The position numbers and the translations under genes were made by a program. Shown here piece by piece: positions 12,849 to 23,718 of a stretch of 64,000 nt of DNA. The notes under the pieces are model-generated. The model did not search any database. It had not been told where the DNA came from and saw only the letters and a list, made by a program, of their open reading frames with translations. Source of the stretch: Microstegium vimineum. Taxonomy: Eukaryota > Streptophyta > Magnoliopsida > Poales > Poaceae. The stretch lies in NCBI GenBank assembly GCA_022036555.1, contig CM039122.1:5324289-5388288 (forward strand), read 5' to 3'. Within the stretch, counting starts at the first letter, position 1; each line of letters begins with the position of its first letter.

Positions 12849-13208
12849 ATGAACAACGAAGACGTCCCCCGCCCCCTCGACGGCGTCACTGTCGCCGCAG
12901 ACGACCACAACGACGACTACCGTGGGGCAGGCGCCGCTCTTCGCGGCGGCGGCGGAGGTTTTCCCGGCCTCCGCAACCGCCGGTTCAGAGCCGCGTTCAA
13001 CCTCGCGGTCTGGGGAGCCGCTGGGATCATATCCACCACCGTGCCCAGCCTCGCAGCGAACACTGACCACGTCATGGTATACTTTCTTCTCGTCATAGCT
13101 GCGGTGCTCCTGCTCGTGCTGTCCATGGCGGCTGCAGATCTGCCCAGGCTGGAGAGAGCAGCGGCTCGTCTCGAGGGTCTTCTCGACCGAGGACATGTTC
13201 TAGGATGA
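12849..13208 (+). CDS. Small two-TM membrane protein, unidentified (119 aa)
   Basis: Starts at the ATG directly after the acceptor of the leader intron. Residues 1-48 are acidic then Gly-rich and basic. Two hydrophobic segments follow (about 49-70 and 75-96), separated by a short polar loop, then an amphipathic Leu/Arg/Glu helix (98-113). Third codon positions are strongly G/C, as expected of a real grass gene. Length and layout resemble the many uncharacterised PGG-like or two-TM small proteins of grasses, but I cannot assign a family. Likely polyadenylation signals are near 13323 and 13671. Whether the N-terminus is cytosolic is not decided; the Arg cluster before TM1 argues that it is. Confidence 0.7.
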   Translation: MNNEDVPRPLDGVTVAADDHNDDYRGAGAALRGGGGGFPGLRNRRFRAAFNLAVWGAAGIISTTVPSLAANTDHVMVYFLLVIAAVLLLVLSMAAADLPRLERAAARLEGLLDRGHVLG

Positions 13209-13880
13209 TCGAGGCAGGGGACGCGCACAATCACAAGCCAAAAAAACAATCTTGGTCCCCCGCCCTATTTTGCTTTGCTTGGTCGTCATCGCGCTAGCTG
13301 CTTTAATTTGTGCTTGTTCGACAGATACAATAATGCCCTTACTTGTGTACGTGTATGTATATATATGTAGTGTGTAGTGTTTGTGTGTACCATGGATTAT
13401 TGTTTGTTTTGCTCCTATAAGCTAGTATGCTACTATAAGAACAATATAGTTGTAATCTCTGGAATTGCTGTCGATTTTATGTAAGCTACATGTCCTGATG
13501 TTTAATCTGTGATCAGTTCTAAATTCTAATGTGAATGTGCATGCATGCCACAAATACTGTGATACTGTTTCTTTTACTGCTTATTATAACTTGCATTTGT
13601 GATTATTGTACCCCATGGACTATGCTAATCTTGGTTAATCTGTTGGTGTTTCTTGCTTGAAAACGAATGGTACAATAAAATAGGGTTAAAAACAGTCCAG
13701 ATGCTGGTATTTCGAGTTCGCCATGAATGGCCATTGGTATAAGCGATATATACTAGCCATAATACTTGTGAGCACATGCATTCTGAATACCTTTAGGACA
13801 TATATAGCTATCTATAGGTGCAGTACCGCCATGATCATATGACGCTTTTATTTTGTCTCAAAACAAGCTGAGGTTAATTA
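13209..13880. other. 3' region of the 12849 gene and spacer
   Basis: AT-rich 3'UTR-like sequence with polyadenylation-like AATAAT/AATAAA motifs near 13329 and 13672. No other feature is seen. Confidence 0.5.
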
Positions 13881-14065
13881 AGGAGTGTTTGGATCCCCTT
13901 GGCAAATTGGCAAAAGAGCAAATTTGCTATTTTCCATTTTAAAATAGCAAATGACAAATTTGTACTCTTTTGCTATTTTTTGTCTTGCATGTTTTGATTC
14001 ATTTGCTAAAAAGTAGCAATTCTTTTGCTCTTTATCCAATTTGTCAAGGGATCCAAGCACCCCCT
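13881..14065. mobile_element. MITE, 'GTGTTTGGATCC' family, copy 1
   Basis: The left end AGGAGTGTTTGGATCCCCTT and the right end, read inward (AGGGGGTGCTTGGATCCCTT), are inverted copies around a 'caaatttgct...agcaaatg' interior. It is about 185 bp long with TTA-like flanks. The same family is nested at about 29060-29396. Confidence 0.7.
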
Positions 14066-15325
14066 TAGTAAAAAAAAGTAAGCCAATTTAGTATAGAGTT
14101 TTGATTTGATTATTGCTCGTGTTGTTTAGTCTTTCTAGCACCCGCATTTTGCATGCTTCATCTTCCTAGTCCTAGCTAGCTGCTAGCTATATATACCATG
14201 CATGGAGAACTGTATGCGTGAGTGCGAAATAACGTTAGTTTCTTTTTTTTTTCATTTTTCAAACAATATGGAAACATGGATGTTAATGTTGACACCAATA
14301 ATACAAGAATGAGAATGCATGCAGTAGACATTCAATCATGCTTTAGTATATATTGCCATGCACACAGTACAATGTATCAGAATTCAAAGACTGCTATATT
14401 AATTAGGTAAAGTAAGGATTCAAAACTGCATATGCCCATCTGTTGGTAATCAAATGTTACAAAAAAAAAAGGTACAAGCATTATATTGCTAGGTTAGCTC
14501 TATAACAAAAATGCAGCACAGATACCTTGTAGATATTACTGCAATACAGAGGTAGTCTTATTAGAAAGGTCTGCATATATGTTCATACGAGACTATAATT
14601 ACCAAATTAAGCGCCTAGCCATTGCATTGCTAACGGTTATACAGTAGTGATGCAACTCATGTTTTAAGTTCTATTTCTTTACTGTGTACCAAATTTTGCT
14701 TTTAGAAAAAGGTCCCCTAAATAACTGACAAACTATCAGTACTGAATGTAGCAGCACTGTAGTGTTAATAGCTAATCATGACTTACATGAGTCGTCTGTG
14801 CCGGAATAAAGGTGTGAGGCTTTGTTTCAAAAAAAAAAAAACTGATCTTAAGTCAGACTGGTGAGTTATTCCTTTCTAGCGTTGAGTTTGTTTGACACAT
14901 GCATTTTGCACAAGTTTATTTCGTACCTAATTAACCTAACCAGCATAGATGGATGATTATTGCATATTTGTATAAGGATCTATATCTGTATATGCAATGC
15001 GCCTGCAGCAAGCCCATATATAGCTCAATGGCCTAGTCTTAAGGATGATCAGTACGTGTCCTAACAGTTTATAAGCTCCCGATGGTTTTGTTAATTTCTA
15101 GTAGGTACTATTAGGGATGAACACTACCAAAATGGTAGAGTTTTCCTAGTGTTTTTAAGTAGTAGTAAAACATTACATACCACTAGTCGTAGACATGAGA
15201 ATCCTCAGTAGGAGTCATTTAGTAGGGAAAATTTATACTAAATTTTGAATACCAAACGGCTAGAAAAACTCCACTTCAGTAGGAGAACTTATAAATTTTG
15301 GTTGTGAAATGTTGGCACCAAGGAA
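14066..15325. other. AT-rich intergenic spacer
   Basis: No coding or repeat structure that I can define, apart from poly-A/T runs. Confidence 0.5.
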
Positions 15326-15878
15326 TAGGGGTGAAAGTGGTGTGGATAATCCTCCGCACCGATCCGCTCCGAATCCGAATTTTAAGAATATGGAGAAGAA
15401 TAATCCGAATCCGACTACATGTGGATGTGGTGTAGAATATGGGATTGATAAAATCCGGTGGATATGGATTATCCGATAATTGAACATTGATTATCCGATG
15501 CTTATAATAGGATAACCGAATATTTTAGGGAGTCCAAGCGCAAGAATACAAGTCGGTCCAACCATGACACTAGCATTATTATATTTTAGTGCATAATCAT
15601 AGTTATCAATTTATTTTTATTATTTTGTAAGCATAAATGACATCTAATGAATTGTTTCTCATCTTAAAAAACAATATGTAAGCACATATTATCTGTCTTA
15701 GAAAAGTCCGCTTCCACTCCGAAACCGATCCGAATACGTACCATTTCCGACATCTAAAAAATCCGTTTTTGTATCTGAAACCATATAATATCCGATCCGC
15801 TCCGAATCCTATTCAAAAAATAAGATTATGATATGGGGAAGCTATTATCTGCTCCGATCCGATCTGTTTTCATCCCTA
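15326..15878. mobile_element. Non-autonomous hAT-like element
   Basis: The left end TAGGGGTGAAA and the inverted right end (TAGGGATGAAAA) match. The flanks CCAAGGAA (15318-15325) and CCAGAGAA (15879-15886) look like an 8-bp target duplication with two differences. The interior carries many 'tccgaatccg' and 'atccgctccg' copies near both ends, like hAT subterminal repeats. No coding capacity. Confidence 0.55.
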
Positions 15879-15886
15879 CCAGAGAA

Positions 15887-17445
15887 CATATGTGGTAATG
15901 TAGTAGACGCTCAATCGTTCATTAGTATCACCATTGACACAATGTATCAGAGAAGATAAACACATCACCACATATATATAATTAAGCATGCGTCATATGC
16001 TATATATATGCATGTACATATAAATATAAGATAGTATATTATATTAGAAAAATATGTGTTTGACTATGCTGATAGGATTTTAAACAACGTTTGCATATGC
16101 ATACTGAACCACATACATCATTTATTAGCTAGTTGGCTTAGTAGTTCATTCCCTCTTCCATCTTAAATGAAATTCAGATATATCTTTCTATTTACTTTCA
16201 AGAAAGTGTTAGGAATTAAGTTCTCATGCATGTTCGTTCTACCGAACTTTCTCATTAAGTCTAGGTAGCCACAATTGAAACTACAAAATTCATCATAATG
16301 ATGATGGTATACAGCTCATGGTACACTGGTACAGTGACCTTCTGTTTCCGTCGATTTCATCAATTCAGTATCAAGCTATGAATTAATACATGCAGGTTTT
16401 GGAGTATAATTGTGTCATGCACACTCTCACCGAGCTAAACCCTTGAACAAAATGTGGAGTGGGAGGAAGCAGGGACAAAAAATTGAATGTATTGGTTGGA
16501 AGTAATTATATTTCCTGGATTCTAATACGAGACTGAAATTTTCACCGTCACTGTCTAACCATGTTCAGGCTTCAGACTTGTGCAGCCAATTATTGTGTGT
16601 TGATCGAGTTCAAGTATTTGCTTGTATTTGCAGTAATGATGAACAGTAATGCATGAAACTGAACTGTGAATTGGCTAGCCTTCGCATGAATGATGAACAG
16701 TAGTCTATGTAGCAGCATTCCTAATCTGCTAGGCATCAGGACTGGCCAGCTAGGGAGGACATTCATGCATGGATCATTTTTGGCACTTGCTGTTTGCTGC
16801 CGCCGGAATCACCATATATTGCTTTATGAGTTCAGCTATTTAGCTACATTTTTTTTTATTAAGGGATGATTAAGCACATCGCTCAGATCGTTGAATGCAT
16901 ATATAATATAGGGGAATTTTTCTACACATTGCGTTGTCCTTGGTCCAGCTACTCTGCGGTGTGTTTTGGTCTGGATCGTGGCCAAGAAACTGACTCGATC
17001 TTTTGTCTGACGAAACCTGATACCGTTGCATCATACTGGTACATACTTGCCAAAAAAAATTGAGACTGAAACCACGTGTATCCCTGGCGCAGTCCTTTCC
17101 TACTCATCAGTACAATACGTACGTACTCCATACGTCTGTACTGTACGTCTCCAGGCAGCAGGCAGCAGGTGTGTCAGTCAGTGTGTGTAGTGTGTACAGT
17201 ACCCGCCACAAGGCCGGCCAGCCGCCTCTTCTGACTGCCCCTATCTGATCCGTTGCTGCCTTGCTGCCAAGCAACTGACGTTGCGTTCGGTACGCACACC
17301 ACGCGACGTCACCACCAACAATTCCTTTTCGACAAAAGTTCCAGAAGAACGGGCACAAACTACTAGTACTGTATTTCTCAAAATTGCACACTACAAATGT
17401 CAGAAATTTAAATTTGACGACACTGCACTCCCCAAATCAAACGAG
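15887..17445. other. AT-rich intergenic spacer
   Basis: No gene is supported. Short open frames are in AT-rich DNA and lack coding bias. Confidence 0.5.
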
Positions 17446-17725
17446 TGCTGAGCTTGGGATAGATGTTCAAGATTTGTTTAGTGTTAAGATGGCACTACTA
17501 TAGCTTGTAGACCGTTGACCTACAAGTTGCAGCGTTTTGTGCATTTCTAATTGACTTGACGACTGCTCTGCAACGCCGGCCGTTTATAGGAGTCTTAGCT
17601 GGAGACGCCCTGCATTTCTTGCTCCTCTGTCCCTCAGCTTATATTAGTCGATCTGTGCGTGCGTCTTTCTGATTAGAACAATCATGGCTCGATCCCCCAA
17701 TGCCAGTATTGGGTGCCATTGATAA
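17446..17725 (+). promoter_or_regulatory. Promoter block P1 (upstream of the 17776 gene)
   Basis: Upstream region with TATATTA at 17640-17646, about 130 bases before the ATG. The block is duplicated at 21114-21395 (P2) and partly at 26562-26645 (P3). Shared pieces include 'gcagcgtttt', 'gcaacgccggccgttta', 'gccctgcatttcttgctcc' and 'tattagtcgatctgt'. Confidence 0.65.
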
Positions 17726-17775
17726 TCTGAAAGCCATGGAATGCTGAGTTTAGTGACACTACTAGAGGCGTTCCC

Positions 17776-18252
17776 ATGGCGGCGTCGTTGTGGTCGAAGA
17801 AACGAGCCAGGCGTCAGACACCGTCGCCTCCAAGGTACGCGACTAGCTACACTGCATCCACGTTCGTTGCCTTTCGATGAGGTAGCTAGCTGAGCAGGCC
17901 AGAGTCCGGTTATATACTGCTCCAGATCAGCAGCGCAACGACGCACAAGGATTCCACGGAGAAGACGGCGCTGGCCGTGGCTTGCACCGCCGCCGTCGAT
18001 CTCACCAACCTGTTCTTCCTCCTCCACGGCGACACCGAGCGGCGGCGGCGCTGGGGCTGCTGGACCGGAGGAATCTCCGTGCTGTTCGCGCTCGCGGCTC
18101 TCCTGTCCGCCGCTGGCCTCGTGCTCATTCTTCACACCACGGTCGTCGTCTCCGCGGCGCGTCGGCGGGTTCTCTTGGTATTGGTAGCTTCCGCGGCGGC
18201 GCTGTTGGTGGCATCGGCCGGCAGCCCCACAATCCCCACCACAATAGAATGA
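17776..18252 (+). CDS. Two-exon small three-TM membrane protein, unidentified (126 aa)
   Basis: Exon 1 is 17776-17834 (basic N-terminus) with donor AAG/GTACGC. The intron is about 96 bp and exon 2 runs from 17931 (or 17934) to the TGA at 18252. The acceptor is a tandem CAGCAG, so the two products differ by one residue. With this splice the frame is open throughout. Hydrophobic segments lie at about 32-52, 67-90 and 98-116, with an Arg cluster (57-60) between the first two. Codons are strongly GC3-biased. Without splicing the ATG frame does not join the hydrophobic frame, which supports the intron. No family is recognised. The promoter is the duplicated block P1. Confidence 0.65.
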
Positions 18253-19973
18253 TTCTCACATAACTTTTTTTCCTTCCCTCAGCCTCAGGGTAGCACGATA
18301 GGCTCCAGCCTATCGCACGGGTATTGACAGGCGTTACCCGCACCGAGAAAGCCAGGATATGGGTCTAATAAAATGGAAAATTGTAGTGTTGGGCCGGCCC
18401 TATAGCAAAGTTGGATCAGGCTAGAATCCTTATTTTTGTGAAAGGTCTGAGAATAAATTTTTCTCATTTACCAAATACTTCTTTCTTCCCTGAATCAAAC
18501 TTTATAATATTCTCCGTCACATCGACTCTTTGAACGCATATATAATATTAAATATAGATAAAAAATAATTAATTAGACAGTTTGACTGTAATTTGCGAGA
18601 TGAATCTTTTAAGCCTAGTTACTTCATGATTGAATAATAATTGTCAAATACAAATGTGATATAGTGTCTTTTTTCAAATATTTTTCATCTATACAAGGCA
18701 TTAGTACTTTGATTTTTTTTTCTGGTTTGTGACTTCATATGTATTCAAATCCACCAATGTAGATGGAAGATCGATGTTAATGTAGCATGTGTCCAGCAAA
18801 TGAAAATAATGTCCATGAATCCGTTTCTCTTTTTTGAAAAATAGATATTAATAATATATATGTTCTTAGGATTCAGCTTAATTAGTTTTAATGAATAAAC
18901 GTATCTTTGGAACCAGGCCACACTAAACAAAGGCAATTCACTAATACTCCGTAACGGTTAGTTATTAGCTAATAGCTCATTATCTAATTTGATGTAGAAA
19001 GTGGATAGTTGATATCCAAGAGTTCAGCTAACAATTATCCAATCTACTGTCTATACTTGTTTAGATTAAAAAAAAGTTATTTTACTATATCTACCAGGAA
19101 TCAAACGCTGGCAAATACTAATCGGTAGCATTTATTATCGAAACACGAACAGCTACGGAACATGGCTATGTTTAGTTCCCCAGCAATCCATCCAAAATTC
19201 TAAAACTTTACAAGATTCTTCATCACATCAAATTCCTATTCTTCGTTACATTAAAATACCGGCACATATATGGAGAACTAAATATAGATGAAATAAAAAA
19301 CTAATTACACAGTTTTGTTGTACTTTACGAGACGAACATTTTAAGCCTAATTAATCAATGTTTGGACAATTATTACCAAATAAAAACAAAATTGCTACAA
19401 TGTAACAACAAGTGCTACAAGATTTTTTTCACCACATTTCCATCATCTAAACACAACCAAGGATATCTTTCGGTAGCATTATTGTCGGTGCACCAGGGTT
19501 CAGTTGCTGATATATATATAGATGTTAACATAAGATTGCCATCATCATTATCTAAAACAAGCGGACAAGCATATATCATCAGTTGGTTGTCTTCACCGCG
19601 CGGCTGTGTTGTTGGAGCTGCCGTGTCATGGCAGGTAGACGACGACGACTTTCTCGATCCGACACGGCATATGTCGCCATAGTGTCGGTCTCAGTGTGGA
19701 GACAATGGCGACGTGGCCAAATCCGTTTATTAGGCCTGTTCACCAAATCTGTATGTTGTCAATCAAGCTTATACGAATGATTGAAAATTAGTTATCTCGT
19801 ACTCCCTCCATCCCAAAACCGTTGTTTTAACCCTGGCCTTGTCAGATAATCAAATGTGGCAGGATGGATATACTGACGACATGAAGAATCTCAAGGTTCA
19901 GCATCACAGACTTTTGGGAACTCGGATGAATCACAGAGCTTATCCAATGAATGGATTAGAAAAAAAAAACTTC
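18253..19973. other. Intergenic spacer with MITE remnants
   Basis: Two diverged copies of a common grass MITE lie at about 18480-18700 and 19165-19460. They share 'acgagacgaacattttaagcc'-type sequence with the element at 28.9-29.5 kb. A lone Stowaway left end (CTCCCTCCATCC) sits at about 19802. No gene is supported. Confidence 0.55.
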
Positions 19974-20011
19974 CATTCATTCATTCATTCATTCATTCAT
20001 TCATTCATTTA
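19974..20011. repeat. Tetranucleotide microsatellite (CATT)n
   Basis: About nine tandem copies of CATT, ending roughly 65 bases before the ATG of the microprotein gene at 20075. This is where a TATA box or leader would be expected, so repeat length could affect expression. Confidence 0.9.
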
Positions 20012-20074
20012 AGAACACGGTAGGCTCCAGCTCCAAAGGTCTCCATCTAACCCGGTGTTGAGCGAGCGAGCGCC

Positions 20075-20248
20075 ATGGACCAGATGCTGTTCCTGCTCAT
20101 GCTCCTCGCGGCAGCCTGCTGCGTCAACGTCGCCGTGGCCGGAGAGCCATGCCCCGCCGCGGCGCTCGCCACCTACACGCTTTGTGTAGTCGCCGCCGTC
20201 ACGCTGGGTGTGGGAGTGCTCCTCCCGCGCCACCGCCCCGACGAGTGA
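20075..20248 (+). CDS. Hydrophobic microprotein family, copy A (57 aa)
   Basis: The ATG is in a strong context (GCGCCATGGAC). Residues 3-22 form a signal-peptide or anchor segment ending in Ala-Cys-Cys-Val-Asn-Val, then a short Gly-Glu-Pro-Cys-Pro linker. A second hydrophobic segment (about 29-50) is followed by a short basic tail, Pro-Arg-His-Arg. Third positions are almost all G or C. The layout (Met-Asp start, C-[TV]-N motif, second TM, Pro-Arg tail) is shared with the ORFs at 39468, 43413, 45214 and 60085, so this is a family rather than a chance ORF. It is the most diverged member. The family is not known to me. It probably enters the secretory pathway and stays in a membrane. No TATA box is evident; the (CATT)n tract lies where one would be expected. 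Confidence 0.65.
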   Translation: MDQMLFLLMLLAAACCVNVAVAGEPCPAAALATYTLCVVAAVTLGVGVLLPRHRPDE

Positions 20249-20600
20249 TATGATGATCCGCAACACTAACACCTTCTCCGGCCGCCGTCCACGTCCCACC
20301 CCGCGATCGATCACCGTCAGTGTTTGTTTTCCTCCTCGCTCGCCGTAGTTAAGTTACTTCTGCTCCCGAAGGTTCACCGTCCATGCCGCTTTGCGCCCCA
20401 CCTCGATCGATTCCAAATCGCAGCTTCCTTGTTCTTTTCTTCCCCTTTGTATTTGGATGGAATTCTCACTCTACCATCTACCCGCAGCAGCTTTCTTTCT
20501 TTATTAGGACTAGTATATTACAATCAATTACATGTTGTCTAATCATCTCTATTGTTCGATTTCTTGCAGGAAAGCTATGTTGTCTAAGTAGTACGCGTGA

Positions 20601-20975
20601 GTGATTAGCTATCATCAGGGAATATTAAAGTCCTGCACGAGGCGGTGGAGAGCAGAGCAGGCCGGCCAACTCATAAGTTCTTCCAGCAAAACGGCAGGTC
20701 AGTTCGGTGCTGCCCTCACCGTACCGAACGGTGCGTCAAGACCCAAGACTCAAAGAGCTAGCATAGCATACAACTATTCAAGGCCTCCACTGTGCATCTA
20801 CTGTTCTTGCATTTGTCTTTTGAATTGTGCTTCTATAGGTACCTCATCAAATCAAAAGTTTGTATTGGTAATTTTTTCAATAATCTGCTGGTATTGGTGT
20901 CTGCTCGGCAACAGAGCTTCTGTTGTTTCACGTCCTATTTTATTTTATATATGGAATGATAAATAAATTTAACAC
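20601..20975 (+). repeat. 3'-flank block, copy 1 (also at 27125-27395)
   Basis: Sequence after the copy A microprotein gene, probably its 3'UTR or terminal exon; TTTCTTGCAG near 20570 resembles a splice acceptor. It contains 'gaacggtgcgtcaaga' and 'tggtgtctgctcggcaacagagctt' motifs and ends near an AT-rich 'ggaatgataaataaa' stretch. The same order of motifs recurs at 27125-27395. Confidence 0.55.
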
Positions 20976-21113
20976 TGTTCCATCGCCGCTTTTATTGATT
21001 ACCACTTTAGAGCATCTCCAACTCCAATATTATCTTTAAAAAAAAACTGGTTTTCTAACCTTCTCAAAACCTGCCTATTGGAAGACAAAAAAGAGCTAGA
21101 ACTCAAACCTATT

Positions 21114-21395
21114 GCTAAGCTTCGAATAGATGTTGAAGAATTGTTTACTGTTGAGATGGCACTATAGCTTGTACTGTAGTAGACCGTTGACTTACCAATT
21201 GCAGCGTTTTTTGCATTTCTAATTGACTTGACGACTGCTTGTAGGCAGAGTCACCACCACACTCTGACACTGATCGCTCTGCAACGCCGGCCGTTTATTA
21301 TAGGAGCAATAGCTGCACGCCCTGCATTTCTTGCTCCTCTGTCCCTCAGCTTATATATTAGTCGATCTGTTGTGCGCCATTGATGATCTGCATTT
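21114..21395 (+). repeat. Promoter block P2 (copy of P1)
   Basis: Near-copy of the promoter of the 17776 gene, including the TATATATTA box, with an extra insert of about 40 bases carrying 'cagagtcaccaccacactctgac'. It continues into 'gccattgatgatctg', matching sequence just before the 17776 gene, but no related coding sequence follows. It is a promoter orphaned by duplication. Confidence 0.65.
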
Positions 21396-21736
21396 CTTGC
21401 TTGATTTACGATTGTACTTAGGGTGTCAACAAGGATTGCCTAAATCCCGAAGAAACGTCATGGCGCAGAAGAACACTTTTGACGCTCAGAGCTGCAACAA
21501 TAACAGAAACGACATCTCCAAAATCCCCCAAACATATCTCTGTACTCTGTAGAAACTTCAAAACACCCTGTATGTATCTTGGTCCGTTTGTCCCTATATA
21601 TATATCCTTAAGGAAGCACCAAATGTCCATGAATATTATTGTCCATACAATGAATCTTTCTTCCTCCACAGTTTATAGTAGAGACCAGTTTCATTTACGG
21701 CACAACAAATGCGAGTAGAAGCCATTAAGTTCAAAC

Positions 21737-23718
21737 TTAGCAGTACGAGCTGCCATCTGTAGTATTTAGCAAGGTGGCAGCAAGCTCGATTGGTTCAGAT
21801 CCCTTGTCAACAGAAGCTTTAACGGCATCCAATACCACCTGCGTCTTCCGGGTGATAGCCGGCCACCTACCCTCAGGCCTGCCCCAGCGTCCCGTATGTT
21901 CTTCACAAGCCTTGTGAATTCCTGGACCATGAGCGCCTCCTGTGGCAGATCCGTAGTAACAACATGCTTCCTTGGCAATGGATCCCATCCGATGTAGGGT
22001 TCCACAAAGCTTGACTTTGAGGCCAAACTGAACTCCCCAGAGTTTTCTTCATGCGGAAGTGCCAAGTCAGTGACATGGAGAGTACCATTTGTGCCGTATA
22101 AGGTGACGTCGAAAGCGAGGTTAGTAAGAAATGAGCAATCGAAATTTGCAGTAGTCTTGCCATCTGCCCAGTACAATGTCGCACCACAAGCAAGAAGCAC
22201 GCCCGCTTGGTTCTTGACAGGATGACGGTGAGCGATCACGGTTTGGGGCATCTCATAGTCAACAGCCCACAGGATTGAACGGATGCAGTACCATCCAACA
22301 TCACCAAGAACACCCAAGGCGTCAAGGTCTGGCTTTACCCTGATGTCATTCTTGAGGAACTCTTCGGATGCCCGAAAGCCGCACATACTGTTTATCTGCT
22401 GTCGAAAAAGAAGGGGCATGGTCTTTATTAATTATCTATACCTAATAAATTCTGCAAATGAGAAAACTTTCAACCACAATAAAGCTTGAATATTTCCATT
22501 TCTGTTAATATTTCATAGGCATCCAAACCAGAGGCGGACCCACAGGGTATGCAAGGTGGGCGACCGCATACCCTGTGGGGCAGCCAAATACTCATTATAC
22601 ACTGAATTTTTACTGTAAAATAAAAATTATTTACAATTTTGTGCACAAGTGATCATGTATTGTGCTGGTTAGTTGCTTAAAAGCTATTTGAAGAGGTTGT
22701 TGGTTTGATTCTTGTGGTTGTCACAATTTTTTTTATTTTTCTATCTCTTTTTATTTTTTGTGCCGCATACCCTGTGTTAAATTTCTAGGTCCGCCACTGA
22801 TCCAAACCCAAGACTGCAGTGACACTGAACCCCCAAGTGCACACCTTCAGACAGTCTTGCCTCTGTTCCTACGACTCCTGATGAATATCAGCCATCACAA
22901 GACAAAATTAAGGCAACATGACAATTTTAGTTGATAAGCAAGCAGCATCAGTCATGAAGATGGGAAGAAGAGTCTAGGGTTTTTTTTTCCACTCGAAATC
23001 CATTTTTGGTCTTTCTTACTGGTATAACAAATAAGGAAAAGGGTCAAATTTTGTTTTTCTTTTCTAGTACAAAGAAATATATTTCTAGCTAGTCATTTGT
23101 TTCCATACTTTTTTTTTAGACCAATGGCACATTGGCCCAGCTTCTATTGAAAGCTTTAAGAGAGGGCGCTACTGGGTTATAGACCACTAATTACTTACTG
23201 ACGAAGCCATTCGAAGCTCTCACCACTCTAACGTCGCCGAAGGCATCCTTGTCGCTGACGATCTCCCGCATCTTGGCGGTGCGCGGGTTGTGCATCCACA
23301 TGGTAGTGTCCATGAACTGGATCCCGGAGGCGTCGCAGGCGCCGAGGATGGCGTCGAGTTCGGCGGCGCAGAGCGCGGTGGGCTTCTCGAGGAGCAGGTG
23401 CTTGCCACGCGCGGCGACGGCTGTGGCCCAATGCACGTGGAGACTGGTGGGGAGCGGGAGGTACACGGCCTCCACGTCCGAGTCCCCTAGGAGGGACTCG
23501 TAGGAGCCGTGCACGCGCGCCGCGGGCAGGCCGGTTTCGGCGACGAAGCGCCGGGCCTTGTCCTCGGAGCGACTGCCTACGGCGGCGATGGTGGCAACGC
23601 CCGGAGGGAGCATCAGCATTGCGCGCGACATCTTACGCGCGATGTCAGCGCAGCCCAGGATGCCGAAGCGCACCGGGTGCGGTGGCGACTGCTGCACTGG
23701 CGCGGCAGAGGACGACAT
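21737..23718 (-). CDS. Gfo/Idh/MocA-family NAD(P) oxidoreductase (frameshifted)
   Basis: Two exons. Exon 1, 23718-23224 (165 codons), holds a Rossmann start GILGCADIAR (about 19-28) and the family's EKP motif (111-113). The donor is GTG/GTGAGA at 23223 and the acceptor is a tandem CAGCAG ending at 22396 (or 22399). Exon 2 carries NDIRVKPDLDALG and GDVGWYCIR. This arrangement matches plant 'uncharacterized oxidoreductase At4g09670'-type proteins, soluble dihydrodiol-dehydrogenase-like enzymes of unknown substrate. Near 21876-21884 the frame shifts: the conserved tail (WPAITRKTQ, then Asp-Ala-Val-Lys) continues in the next frame to a stop at 21737. Counting from 22395, exactly one base is missing for a 384-aa protein. 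Either the gene is damaged at the C-terminus or one base was lost in assembly. The unshifted frame would stop at 21766. Confidence 0.8.
22529..22799. mobile_element. hAT MITE inside the oxidoreductase intron
   Basis: The left end CAGAGGCGGACC and the right end GGTCCGCCACTG are inverted copies. They are flanked by an exact 8-bp duplication ATCCAAAC (22521-22528 and 22800-22807). The 8-bp duplication and CAG-type termini fit hAT. At 271 bp it has no coding capacity and lies wholly within the intron. Confidence 0.85.

Noticed and set aside
19974..20011. CRISPR-like array
   Set aside because: Simple tetranucleotide repeat without spacers; this is also a plant nuclear sequence.
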